Assembly (NCBI GenBank): GCA_030615855.1
Contig: JAUWYL010000015.1
Coordinates: 1 to 31,322 of the forward strand
Direction: 5' to 3'
DNA from: a bacterium
GTDB lineage: Bacteria; UBP18; UBA7526
DNA: 31,322 nucleotides
Shown: piece by piece, positions 1 to 7,620 of the stretch
Numbering within the stretch: the first letter of the stretch is position 1
How the letters are laid out: each line of letters begins with the position of its first letter
Position numbers and translations under genes: made by a program
Notes under the pieces: model-generated
Databases searched by the model: none
The model's input: the letters and a program-made list of their open reading frames with translations, nothing else
Told to the model about the DNA's origin: nothing

Positions 1-47
1 ACAATGAAATCATTCCCGCTGGCAGACATCTTAGTAAACCTAATCAT
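1..47 (-). CDS. dapF: diaminopimelate epimerase, N-terminal fragment (runs off the left edge)
   Basis: Only the first 15 codons are in the window. They read MIRFTKMSASGNDFI, matching the conserved DapF start (F-x-KM-x-G/S-x-GNDF) that opens the first half of the epimerase fold and contributes to the substrate site. DapF interconverts LL- and meso-diaminopimelate for lysine and peptidoglycan synthesis. The ATG overlaps the trpE stop as ATGA, so the two genes are translationally coupled in one operon. Neither catalytic Cys lies in this fragment. The call rests on a short but distinctive motif. Confidence 0.82.
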   Translation of the reverse strand, partial: MIRFTKMSASGNDFI

Positions 48-1519
48 TCCAAGCCTTTCTCCGCCATCTCTACCGCTCTTACAAGCGCTCTTGCCTTATT
101 CACCGTCTCTTGATATTCTTGCTCTGGAATAGATTCAGCAATGATCCCTGCTCCTGCCTGGATATAGGCCTGGTTTCCTTTAATGACTATGGTTCTTATG
201 GTAATACCGGTATCGAGATTCCCGGAGAAAGAAAAGTAGCCTACTGTTCCGGCATAGGGGCCCCTTCTTACTGGTTCTAACTCATCAATAATCTCCAGGG
301 CCCTTTTTCTTGGAGCACCCACAACTGTCCCAGCAGGGAAGTTAGAGCGCAGGACATCGAAAGAGTCTTTATTTTTTCGTAGTCTTCCGGTAATATCACT
401 CACGATGTGCATCACATGGGAGTATTTTTCGATGACCATGAGTTCATTTACCCTCACGCTTCCCGGTCTTGACACTTTCCCTACATCATCCTTCCCCAGG
501 TCAACAAGCATCATATGTTCTGCCCTATCCTTAGGATGGGCAAGGAGTTCTTTTTCTAAGGCTTGGTCTTCCTTTAAAGTCTTCCCCCGATGCCTGGTCC
601 CGGCAATGGGTCTTACCTCTACTATCCCCCCTTCCAACCTCACTAAAATCTCTGGTGAGGAACCGATCAATCTCAAACCCTTGCACCTTAAATAATACAT
701 ATAGGGGGAGGGGTTGATGGTTCGTAGTGCGCGATAGATATCAAAGGGATCAACGGTAATTTTAGTCTCAAATCTCTGGGAAAGCACGACCTGAATGATA
801 TCCCCTGCTTTAATATATTCCTTCGCCTTCTTTACCTTTCTCTTAAATCCCTCTTTCGTAAAATTCGACTTTATGATAATCGGTGAACGGTGAACGGTGA
901 ACGGTGAACGGTAATGGGGAGTTGGTTTCTTAAGCTGATTTACCAGATTTTCAATCCTCTCGATCGCCTCCTGGTAGGCCTTCTTGGGATCCTTCTTGAC
1001 AGAGGCATTGGAAATCACCTTTATCTTATGCTCTAAATGATCGAAGATGAGAAGGGTATCGGCTAAGAGAAAGATGGCATCCGGAAGGTTCAGGTCATCC
1101 GGGTTCTCGTCCGGGATTTCTTCAAAGAAGCGCACCATATCATAAGCGAGATAGCCCACCATCCCTCCCACGAACCTGGGAAGCCCCTTAACCTTTACAA
1201 ACTTATAATCTGCCATTAACTTTTTCAAAGTAATGAGGGGATCGAATACCTCTTGGATTTTCTTTTTTCCCTCGCTAATGATCTCTACCCTTCTTCCCTT
1301 GCTCTTAAATATTAAAGAGGGATTACTTCCTAAGAAAGAATAGCGACCTAATTTTTCCCCTCTTTCTGCGCTCTCTAAGAGATAGGCATAGTCACCAGTA
1401 TCGATCTTGGTGAAGGCAGAGACCGGAGTTTCAAAGTCTGCTAAGATTTCTCTATAGACTGGGATGAGGTTCCCTTTTTTAGATTTCTGAATAAATTCTT
1501 TTAGACTTGGATAATACAT
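44..1519 (-). CDS. trpE: anthranilate synthase component I
   Basis: 491 aa, normal length. TrpE converts chorismate plus ammonia (from TrpG) to anthranilate, the first committed step to tryptophan. Visible landmarks are the N-terminal feedback-site motif LLESAERGEKLGRYSFLG (residues about 48-64), the chorismate-binding C-terminal half with VLSQRFE, the segment FPAGTVVGAPRKRALEIIDE and GPYAGTVGYFSFSGNLD. An unusual linker at residues about 199-214 (PTPHYRSPFTVHRSP) is encoded by a tandem heptamer array at 881-915, between the N-terminal domain and the chorismate-binding core. The gene lies 12 bp after hisF and overlaps dapF. A PabB role is less likely because the Trp-site motif is present. No trpG is in view. 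Confidence 0.93.
   Translation of the reverse strand: MYYPSLKEFIQKSKKGNLIPVYREILADFETPVSAFTKIDTGDYAYLLESAERGEKLGRYSFLGSNPSLIFKSKGRRVEIISEGKKKIQEVFDPLITLKKLMADYKFVKVKGLPRFVGGMVGYLAYDMVRFFEEIPDENPDDLNLPDAIFLLADTLLIFDHLEHKIKVISNASVKKDPKKAYQEAIERIENLVNQLKKPTPHYRSPFTVHRSPIIIKSNFTKEGFKRKVKKAKEYIKAGDIIQVVLSQRFETKITVDPFDIYRALRTINPSPYMYYLRCKGLRLIGSSPEILVRLEGGIVEVRPIAGTRHRGKTLKEDQALEKELLAHPKDRAEHMMLVDLGKDDVGKVSRPGSVRVNELMVIEKYSHVMHIVSDITGRLRKNKDSFDVLRSNFPAGTVVGAPRKRALEIIDELEPVRRGPYAGTVGYFSFSGNLDTGITIRTIVIKGNQAYIQAGAGIIAESIPEQEYQETVNKARALVRAVEMAEKGLE
881..915 (-). repeat. in-frame tandem heptamer array inside trpE
   Basis: Four exact copies of the heptamer CGGTGAA (plus-strand reading) fill 881-908, followed by a decayed fifth copy. 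Seven is not a multiple of three, so the encoded peptide repeats every 21 nt, giving the RSPFTVH-RSP pattern. The unit resembles the ACCGTT/GTTTACC words that fill several intergenic gaps here. Confidence 0.9.
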
Positions 1520-1531
1520 AGATAAACCTTT

Positions 1532-2293
1532 TTATAAACGAACTGCCACTCCCTTTTTCTTTAAATACTCCTTGGCCTCTCTTATAGTATATTCTCTGAA
1601 GTGGAAGATAGAGGCGGCCAAGACAGCGTCTGCCTTTCCTTCTGTCAGGGCTTGATATAGGTGCTCCAAGTTCCCGGCGCCGCCAGAGGCGATCACCGGA
1701 AGACCAGTAGCCTCAGCAATCAAACAAATGGAATGGATGTCATATCCCTTCTTTGTTCCATCAGCATCAATACTGGTAGGTAAGATTTCTCCTGCTCCCA
1801 AATTCTTTACCTCTTTGGCCCACTCGATAGCATCCTTGCCAGTAGGGGTCTTTCCTCCCTCAACAATCACCTCATATCCTGAGGGCATACTGGGATTTTT
1901 TCTGGTATCGATGGCTACAATGATACGCTTTGAGCCAAACTTTTGAGAGGCCTCTTTCACTAAATCTGGATTTCTGACCGCTGCGGTATTGATGGCTATT
2001 TTACTTGCCCCCGCTTCGAGTATCTTTTCTATATCTTCCAGGTTACCGATCCCTCCTCCAACAGTGAGTGGGATACTTATCGCTTGCGCTACCTTCTCCA
2101 CCCAGGGAAGCATGGTCTTTCTCTTCTCCACAGTAGCACTAATGTCAAGGAAGGCTAATTCGTCTGCTCCTTCTTTCTCATAAAGAAAGGCAATCTCAGC
2201 AGGATTTCCTACATCCTTCAGATCAACGAACTTTACTCCCTTAACCACACGGCCATCCTTGATATCCAGACAGGGAATGATTCTCTTGGTCAC
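1532..2293 (-). CDS. hisF: imidazole glycerol phosphate synthase, cyclase subunit
   Basis: 253 aa, the usual HisF length, a (beta/alpha)8 barrel. With HisH it converts PRFAR and ammonia to imidazole glycerol phosphate and AICAR in histidine synthesis. The catalytic acids are present: D10 in PCLDIKDG and D129 in IIVAIDTRK. The phosphate-binding loops are recognisable (VGGGIGN, ASGGAGN, AASIFHF). The start overlaps the gdhA stop by 4 bp (ATGA), indicating coupling. hisH is not in the window, so this is a mixed amino-acid operon (gdhA-hisF-trpE-dapF) and not a full his cluster. Confidence 0.96.
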   Translation of the reverse strand: MTKRIIPCLDIKDGRVVKGVKFVDLKDVGNPAEIAFLYEKEGADELAFLDISATVEKRKTMLPWVEKVAQAISIPLTVGGGIGNLEDIEKILEAGASKIAINTAAVRNPDLVKEASQKFGSKRIIVAIDTRKNPSMPSGYEVIVEGGKTPTGKDAIEWAKEVKNLGAGEILPTSIDADGTKKGYDIHSICLIAEATGLPVIASGGAGNLEHLYQALTEGKADAVLAASIFHFREYTIREAKEYLKKKGVAVRL

Positions 2294-3573
2294 GGATAGA
2301 TTCCTCGTAGTCTTGTGGCGTCTGCTACCCGGAAAACAGCAAGCATATAAGCGGCCATTCTCATATCTACTCTGTGCTTCTTCGCAGCGCGCAGGACATC
2401 ATAGAAAGCCTCAGTCATGATCTCCTCTAACCTTCGATTGACCTCTTCCTCCTTCCAGAAGAGGGCCTGGGTATCCTGAACCCATTCGAAGTAACTGACC
2501 ACCACCCCAGCGGCATTGGCTAAGATATCGGGAATGATGAATATCTTCTTCTTAGCTAATATCTTATCCGCTCTGGGAGTGATAGGACCATTGGCCGCCT
2601 CAGTAATCATCTTGGCTTTTATGATGCCAGCATTCTCCTCTGTGATCTGATTTTCCAGGGCAGCAGGAATGAGGACATCGACCTTTAAGCCAAATAGTTT
2701 CTCATTCGCTCTTTTAAAATCACTGATGAACTGTGGACCCTTGAAGCCCTTAATAACTTTATATTTAGTTCTTTTTACATGTTTTATCAAAGAAGGGATG
2801 TCTATCCCTTTAGGATTGAACAGACCGCCACTGATATCGCTGACCGCTATAATCTTCGCCCCGGCCTCACTCAATAGTTTAGCAGAGGCGCTCCCCACAT
2901 TCCCAAATCCCTGGATGGCAATGGTCGTCCCCTTTAAGGAAAGGCTAATGTGTTTCAATCCTTCCCGGGTAACGAACATCACTCCTCTTCCCGTAGCATC
3001 GAGCCTTCCTTTAGAACCTCCCAGGTGGACCGGCTTTCCGGTAACCACCCCAGGAACAGAGAATCCCTGATGCATACTGTAGGTATCCATCATCCAGGAC
3101 ATAACCTGAGGATTAGTATAAACATCGGGAGCGGCGATGTCCTTCTCCGGACCGATCATCATCATGATCTCGTAAGTAAACCTTCTGGTCAATCCCTCCA
3201 GTTCCTTTAAAGACATCTCCCTGGGGTTACAGTATACCCCTCCCTTGGCCCCTCCAAAGGGAATATTCACTACAGCGCACTTCCAGGTCATGAGCATGGC
3301 TAAGGCAGTAACCTCCTCCAAGGTAACCTCGGGATGATATCTTATCCCTCCCTTCCCCGGACCCCGATCCAGGTTATGCTGTACCCGATAGCCAGTAAAT
3401 ACTCTTAAATGACCGTTATCCATCTTGACTGGTATGGAGACGATCAAAGCCCGTTTGGGAAACTTGAGTTTATCCACCAGTCCTGGATCCAGTTTCAACT
3501 TCTTGGCCACCATATCCAATCGCTCCCGGGCATCGGCTAAGAATTGCATTCCTTTCCGGTAATCTCTGGTCAT
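2290..3573 (-). CDS. gdhA: glutamate dehydrogenase (Glu/Leu/Phe/Val dehydrogenase family)
   Basis: 427 aa, typical for the hexameric class found in anaerobes and archaea. It interconverts glutamate and 2-oxoglutarate plus ammonia. The catalytic region is seen as PFGGAKGGV (K110) and the substrate-side Asp in DIAAPDVYT. The Rossmann domain opens with IQGFGNVGSASAKLLSEAG. The C-terminal FEWVQDTQ motif is also family-typical. Cofactor preference cannot be read with certainty. A 112-bp AT-rich gap precedes it, and it is first in a coupled run into hisF and trpE, so it probably has its own promoter, although I could not identify a convincing -35/-10 pair. Confidence 0.95.
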   Translation of the reverse strand: MTRDYRKGMQFLADARERLDMVAKKLKLDPGLVDKLKFPKRALIVSIPVKMDNGHLRVFTGYRVQHNLDRGPGKGGIRYHPEVTLEEVTALAMLMTWKCAVVNIPFGGAKGGVYCNPREMSLKELEGLTRRFTYEIMMMIGPEKDIAAPDVYTNPQVMSWMMDTYSMHQGFSVPGVVTGKPVHLGGSKGRLDATGRGVMFVTREGLKHISLSLKGTTIAIQGFGNVGSASAKLLSEAGAKIIAVSDISGGLFNPKGIDIPSLIKHVKRTKYKVIKGFKGPQFISDFKRANEKLFGLKVDVLIPAALENQITEENAGIIKAKMITEAANGPITPRADKILAKKKIFIIPDILANAAGVVVSYFEWVQDTQALFWKEEEVNRRLEEIMTEAFYDVLRAAKKHRVDMRMAAYMLAVFRVADATRLRGIYP

Positions 3574-3685
3574 CTTCTCTCCCCCCTTATACGCTGATTT
3601 CTTTGTATTATTTATCTATTAAACTTTTGATTAAAAGCTTTTCTTCAGTTTGCAAGATAGACCTCACTATGTTCGGCAAAACGCG

Positions 3686-4084
3686 TTAGGATTTCACAAA
3701 TTGAAGACCATAACAAACCTTGCCGTAAAATTCTTTAATTTTTCCCACCCTGACATTCAGTTTCATCCCTATCTTTGGTTTATCCACCAATAATCGTCCC
3801 GATGCTCTTATACCGTTCTCAAACTCAACCAGGCCAAAGTCCAGATAGCGCTGATCAAATCCTATTGGTAAGTTCCAGAGTCTGGTATAAGTTAGAAGTT
3901 TGCAAGAACCTTTTAAAGGGGTCTTTTCCCAAGGTTTATATCCTTCTCTCTGGAAATTCGGTTCAATTTCCTGCTCCGGATAGCGCCGATATCCACATTT
4001 TTTACACCGCATTGGGGCGGGATAATGGAGCTGTCCGCATTTAGGACATTTGTAAGCATAGACATTTTTATCTACTCTATACAT
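3686..4084 (-). CDS. Zn-ribbon/OB-fold protein, DUF35 family
   Basis: 132 aa. An N-terminal rubredoxin-like zinc ribbon with C13, C16, C27 and C30 (CPKCG, CKKCG) is followed by an OB-fold of about 80 residues. DUF35 proteins form complexes with thiolase-fold enzymes: in archaea they bridge acetoacetyl-CoA thiolase and HMG-CoA synthase, and in steroid-degrading actinobacteria they partner the aldolase Ltp2. It starts 3 bp after the stop of the thiolase-like gene, which is the standard arrangement. It probably binds CoA or the acyl intermediate. No HMG-CoA synthase gene is adjacent, so the pathway is open. Confidence 0.88.
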   Translation of the reverse strand: MYRVDKNVYAYKCPKCGQLHYPAPMRCKKCGYRRYPEQEIEPNFQREGYKPWEKTPLKGSCKLLTYTRLWNLPIGFDQRYLDFGLVEFENGIRASGRLLVDKPKIGMKLNVRVGKIKEFYGKVCYGLQFVKS

Positions 4085-4087
4085 TTA

Positions 4088-5311
4088 CTACTCCTTTGCC
4101 AAAATGGTAGCTACAACATTGTTTCCAAATCCTCCAAAATTGATCGCCAGACCATATTTTGGATTCTTAACCTGGCGGCCTTTCTCAGCTTCACTTCGCA
4201 GTTGCTTTACCAGTTCATGTATTTGAGAAATACCGGTGGCCCCCACAGGATGACCTTTGGCCTTCAATCCTCCGGAAGGATTAATTGGTAATCTCCCGGA
4301 AACTTCAGTTTCACCTTTCTCAGCTGCTTCGATTGCCTTACCCTTTTCAAAGAAACCAACCTCTTCAGCAAGACAAAGTTCCAAAATTACAAAGGCATCG
4401 TGAAGTTCAGCAAAAGAAATATCTTGAGGTCCGATACCGGCCATTTTATAAGCCATCTCAGCAGCCAGGCGAACAGCTTTTAAATCCAAAGGATCTTTTC
4501 TATTGTGAACGCAATGGGTGTCGGTAGCGGAACCAATACCGGCAATTCGTACTGGTTTCTTTTTAAATCTCGCAGCCCCATCCATAGCACACATCACAAC
4601 AGAAGATGCTCCATCTGAAACAGGGCACATATGATATAACCGCAAAGGTTCTGAAACGTAAGAATTGACAACAGAAGCATGGCAACTATCTGCAATCCCT
4701 TCCATGGTCACTGGTAATTGGACATGAGCAAAAGGATTTTTTTCTGCATTTAGATGGTCTTTTACGGCAATTAAAGATAACTGTCTTTCTGTCAGACCAT
4801 ATTTAGCCATATAAGCTCTGGTAAACATGGCTGCAAAAGCCGGTAAAGTCAGGCCATAAGGATATTCAACTTCTGGATGAGATAACGTGGCTACAAAATC
4901 TGTTGCTTCCCACCCAGTAACTCTTCGCATCTGCTCTCCCGCAGTGACCAGCACAACATCAACCATTCCAGAGACGATAGCCATATAGCCCATCTTGAAT
5001 GCTGAGGAACCCGAGGCCGGGCCATTGCTGACTAATTCAGCCATTGCCGGTTCCAGATTAAGCGTAGAAACCAGTGCAGATTCAATTCCTGTCTGATGAT
5101 TCAACATACCTGCTCCCATGTTGCCCACGATAACCTGGTCGATCCCCCCATCAATACCAGCATCTTCCATGGCATTTAGCGAGGCATAGGCCATGATATC
5201 GACCAGTTCATAATCACTAAGATTGCCAAATTTGGTATGTCCAATTCCTACTACCCCTACTTTTCTCACCCCGTTAGAAGTTTTTTCTTTTAAAAGTTGT
5301 TTTTTCTTCAT
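4088..5311 (-). CDS. thiolase-fold protein (SCP-2/archaeal type) lacking the nucleophilic Cys
   Basis: 407 aa. The fold is clear from VGVVGIGHTKFG at the N-terminus, ELHDAFVILEL and the C-terminal PSGGLKAKGHPVGATG with its catalytic His. At the position of the thiolase nucleophile, where relatives have a Cys before A-S-G, this protein reads SNGPASGSSA with Pro98. The second Cys region reads NFGGFGNN, also without Cys. It may therefore be a lyase or aldolase like Ltp2, not a Claisen thiolase, though this is inference. Residues 1-14 are an extra N-terminal extension; a GTG at 5269 (VRKVGVVG) would give the usual family start. The ATG at 5311 has a GGAG ribosome-binding site and is preferred. 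Confidence 0.85.
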   Translation of the reverse strand: MKKKQLLKEKTSNGVRKVGVVGIGHTKFGNLSDYELVDIMAYASLNAMEDAGIDGGIDQVIVGNMGAGMLNHQTGIESALVSTLNLEPAMAELVSNGPASGSSAFKMGYMAIVSGMVDVVLVTAGEQMRRVTGWEATDFVATLSHPEVEYPYGLTLPAFAAMFTRAYMAKYGLTERQLSLIAVKDHLNAEKNPFAHVQLPVTMEGIADSCHASVVNSYVSEPLRLYHMCPVSDGASSVVMCAMDGAARFKKKPVRIAGIGSATDTHCVHNRKDPLDLKAVRLAAEMAYKMAGIGPQDISFAELHDAFVILELCLAEEVGFFEKGKAIEAAEKGETEVSGRLPINPSGGLKAKGHPVGATGISQIHELVKQLRSEAEKGRQVKNPKYGLAINFGGFGNNVVATILAKE

Positions 5312-5348
5312 AGTTTCTCCGGTGCCCCATTAGAACTTCTAACGGGGC
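5269..5348 (-). promoter_or_regulatory. possible bistable RNA structure around the thiolase-like start codon
   Basis: In transcript order there are three arms. Arm 1 (5347-5336) reads CCCCGTTAGAAG. Arm 2 (5335-5324) reads TTCTAATGGGGC. Arm 3 (5280-5269) reads CTTCTAACGGGG and lies within codons 11-14. Arm 1 can pair with arm 2 as a local hairpin with one G-U pair, leaving the ribosome-binding site free, or with arm 3 as a perfect 12-bp helix that loops in the RBS and ATG. The two pairings exclude each other. Function is inferred; the inverted repeats themselves are directly visible. Confidence 0.5.
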
Positions 5349-6026
5349 TCATCTGTGCCACCCTGGTATTTGGGGATACTCTTCCGGGAGAATGAGAGTA
5401 TCCGATGTTTTCAAAAGTTCTTCTGGCACCGGACGGGTTCCAGTAACCAATCTCTCTTTTGCAGCGAAATAAAGATCCCTGGTCAGAACATAGGTAGGAA
5501 CTCCTCCTAATTCGTGTTGAACATGAAATCTGGGCTCGAGTTGATATTCAATCATCCATCTTCGAAAGCCGATAGGACTTTCAGCCACAATAAACACTTC
5601 TTTCTGATTCAGGATCTCTATGTGGTATTCCATCTTTGCAGCGAACATTTGTGCTCCACAACGAAGGCCTCTCTTTATAGTCATGGTGTGATAACTCATA
5701 CCTAAATCATCATTAACAAGCCGTCCATTACAGATACTTGTGACAACCCCATCTATCGTTCCTACAAGACAATACTCATCACGAACCCGGTAACGGAAGA
5801 ACCCCAACAGTTCGGCATAAAAGCGGGCCGCCACAATATCATAGAAGTCCTTCTCTACCTTTATCAAAGGTTCTATCACTTCAAGAAGCAAAGGAATTTC
5901 TTCTCTTTTTGCCTGCCGGATCACCATTTTTTCTCCAGAAGCCATGGTAATGAATTTGGCTGGATAAGGTAGCATTTCTTTTTGAGGTGGCCGGAGCTTC
6001 ATCTCCAATTCATAAGCGATGTTCAT
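5349..6026 (-). CDS. GNAT-like acyltransferase-fold protein, function unknown
   Basis: 225 aa from the ATG at 6026, chosen because a strong AAAGGAGG lies 5 nt upstream; the longer frame to 6083 has no such site. The middle looks like a GNAT domain: VIRQAKREEIPLLLEVI as strand 1/helix 1, then EYCLVGTIDGVVTSICNGRL, a possible CoA-binding segment RGLRCGAQMFAAKMEYH, and a late ESPIGFRRWMIEY resembling the GF motif. The N-terminal 40 residues and the C-terminal tail (VPEELLKTSDTLILPEE) are outside the usual fold. It lies 37 bp upstream of the thiolase-like gene in an apparent three-gene operon with DUF35. The substrate is unknown. Confidence 0.65.
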   Translation of the reverse strand: MNIAYELEMKLRPPQKEMLPYPAKFITMASGEKMVIRQAKREEIPLLLEVIEPLIKVEKDFYDIVAARFYAELLGFFRYRVRDEYCLVGTIDGVVTSICNGRLVNDDLGMSYHTMTIKRGLRCGAQMFAAKMEYHIEILNQKEVFIVAESPIGFRRWMIEYQLEPRFHVQHELGGVPTYVLTRDLYFAAKERLVTGTRPVPEELLKTSDTLILPEEYPQIPGWHR

Positions 6027-6091
6027 AAACGCCTCCTTTGGTTTCCAATCTCCTTCACGGTTAACTTCTTCTCCATCTTCCACCTCCTCAT

Positions 6092-6180
6092 TTTACAATG
6101 AACATTGAACATTTCACACTGCTCACTTTCCCACTTTCACACCTGCTCTTCGGCAGTCATTGCTTAATATTTATGCTCTC
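6092..6180. repeat. degenerate short-unit repeat in the gap after the SudA/GltD-like gene
   Basis: The gap between the GNAT-like gene and the SudA/GltD-like gene holds related words such as AACATTGAACATTTCACAC, CACTTTCCCACTTTCACAC and CTGCTCAC. It belongs to the same general class of low-complexity 7-9 nt arrays as the other gaps, but with no clear inverted arm. Confidence 0.45.
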
Positions 6181-6204
6181 TCGGATGCCAGCTAAGCGCA
6201 TCCG

Positions 6205-7620
6205 TCATCTACGTCTAAGGTATTTGTTTATTGCCTGGGCGGCCCTCTTTCCATGTCCCATGGCATCGATCACCGTGGGCTCGCCCGGTATTATGTCTCC
6301 CCCCGCGAAGACTCCCGGGATAGAGGTGGCCCCATCCTTATCCACCAAAATATGGCCCTTAGGAGTGGTCTTCAGACTTGGGGTATAAGAAGGTAACAGA
6401 GGATTGGGCCCCTGGCCTATGGCTACCACTACCGTATCTACTTCCATCATAAACTGAGAACCCTCAATGGGTAAAGGCCTTCTCCTCCCACTCTCATCGG
6501 GCTCCCCCAATCTCATTCGGGTACACTCCATCCCTCTGACCCATCCCCTTTCATCTCCCAAGAAACGTATGGGCAAGGTCAGGAGTTTTATTCCTACTCC
6601 CTCTTCCTTAGCATGCTCTATCTCCTCCTGGCGAGCAGGCATCTCTTGTTCACTCCTTCGATAAGTAATGGTTACTTCTTCTGCTTCCAGGCGCTGGGCA
6701 ACCCGGGCAGCATCAAAAGCCACGTTTCCTCCCCCGATCACCGCCATCCTCCTTCCCTTTCTAACTGGGGTGTCGTACTCTGGAAACCTGTGGGCCTTCA
6801 TCAAGTTGACACGGGTCAGGAATTCATTCGCCGAATAGATACCATTCAAATTCTCTCCCGGGATGTTTAGAAAGCGAGGGAGCCCAGCCCCAGTGCCGAT
6901 AAAGACGGCCTTATATCCTTGCTCGAATAAATCCTTAAGAGTAAATACCTTGCCTATGAGCATATTGGTCTGGATCTCTACCCCCAGCCTTTTTATTCCC
7001 TCGATTTCAAAGTCCAGAACTCCTTTGGGCAATCTAAAGCCCGGGATCCCATACCTCAAGACCCCTCCTGGAAAATGCAAAGATTCGAATATGGTTACTC
7101 TATACCCTGATTTGGCCAGGTCGGCTGCTGCGGTCAACCCTGCCGGACCAGAACCCACCACCGCCACTTTTACATTTTTGAGTTTTGAGTTTTGCCCGCC
7201 CCGCTTCGCGGGGCGAGGCCGGGGAGTTTTGAGTTTAATATTCTGTGACTTGCCCCAGTCGGCAACAAACCTCTCCAACTTCCCAATGGCTAAAGGTTCT
7301 CCTTTTTTACCCAGAATACATTGGACCTCGCACTGGGTCTCCTGGGGGCAGACCCGACCGCAGATGGCGGGCAGGTTATTCTTCTCCCACAGGAGATTGA
7401 GGGCAGAATCGAACCTTCCCTCCTTTATATGAAGAGTGAATCCCGGGATGTCTATCCCTACCGGACATCCCTCCTTACAGGGTGCCGGGGAACATATCAG
7501 ACATCTACTGGCCTCTTCCCTTGCCCCTTCTGCGCTATATCCCAGGGCTACCTCTGCGAAGTTCCTAATCCTCTCCTCTGGCCTCTGCCTGGGCATTCTC
7601 ACCCTTAAGTTCTTCCTCAT
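6205..7620 (-). CDS. NAD(P)H-dependent glutamate synthase small subunit-like oxidoreductase (SudA/NfnB/GltA type)
   Basis: 471 aa FAD/iron-sulfur flavoprotein. The N-terminus binds two [4Fe-4S] clusters (RCLICSPAPCKEGCP and ICGRVCPQETQCEVQC). An FAD Rossmann motif VVGSGPAGLTAAADL, an NADPH site VIGGGNVAFDAARVAQ and a C-terminal FAD closure GVFAGGDI follow. It sits directly after the FNR-like subunit and overlaps it, so the pair probably forms a SudAB or NfnAB-type complex that moves electrons between NAD(P)H and ferredoxin or sulfur. Residues about 127-149 (KLKTPRPRPAKRGG and flanks) are an extra basic linker encoded by a repeat. An alternative ATG at 7596 (MPRQRPEER) would also fit the family. 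Confidence 0.88.
   Translation of the reverse strand: MRKNLRVRMPRQRPEERIRNFAEVALGYSAEGAREEASRCLICSPAPCKEGCPVGIDIPGFTLHIKEGRFDSALNLLWEKNNLPAICGRVCPQETQCEVQCILGKKGEPLAIGKLERFVADWGKSQNIKLKTPRPRPAKRGGQNSKLKNVKVAVVGSGPAGLTAAADLAKSGYRVTIFESLHFPGGVLRYGIPGFRLPKGVLDFEIEGIKRLGVEIQTNMLIGKVFTLKDLFEQGYKAVFIGTGAGLPRFLNIPGENLNGIYSANEFLTRVNLMKAHRFPEYDTPVRKGRRMAVIGGGNVAFDAARVAQRLEAEEVTITYRRSEQEMPARQEEIEHAKEEGVGIKLLTLPIRFLGDERGWVRGMECTRMRLGEPDESGRRRPLPIEGSQFMMEVDTVVVAIGQGPNPLLPSYTPSLKTTPKGHILVDKDGATSIPGVFAGGDIIPGEPTVIDAMGHGKRAAQAINKYLRRR
7174..7238 (-). repeat. heptamer array with GC-rich hairpin inside the SudA/GltD-like gene
   Basis: On the plus strand, copies of AGTTTTG flank a perfect inverted repeat GCCCCGC-TTC-GCGGGGC: about three copies lie on the left and two on the right. 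The whole element stays in frame and encodes the basic linker between the N-terminal iron-sulfur domain and the FAD domain. Short units flanking a CGCTTCG-type hairpin are also seen in intergenic gaps at 12036-12094 and 14726-14840. Confidence 0.85.

Noticed and set aside
881-915. CRISPR-like direct repeats
   Set aside because: The units are 7 nt and contiguous, without spacers, and are translated within trpE. No cas gene is nearby. The same reasoning excludes 16162-16193.
3574-3685. A promoter for gdhA
   Set aside because: The gap is AT-rich and should hold one, but no -35/-10 pair with acceptable spacing was convincing, so it is not listed.
5309-5348. An intrinsic terminator between the GNAT-like and thiolase-like genes
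   Set aside because: The stem is strong, but it is followed by ACCGGAGAAACT and not by a T run, and the three genes are otherwise tightly spaced.
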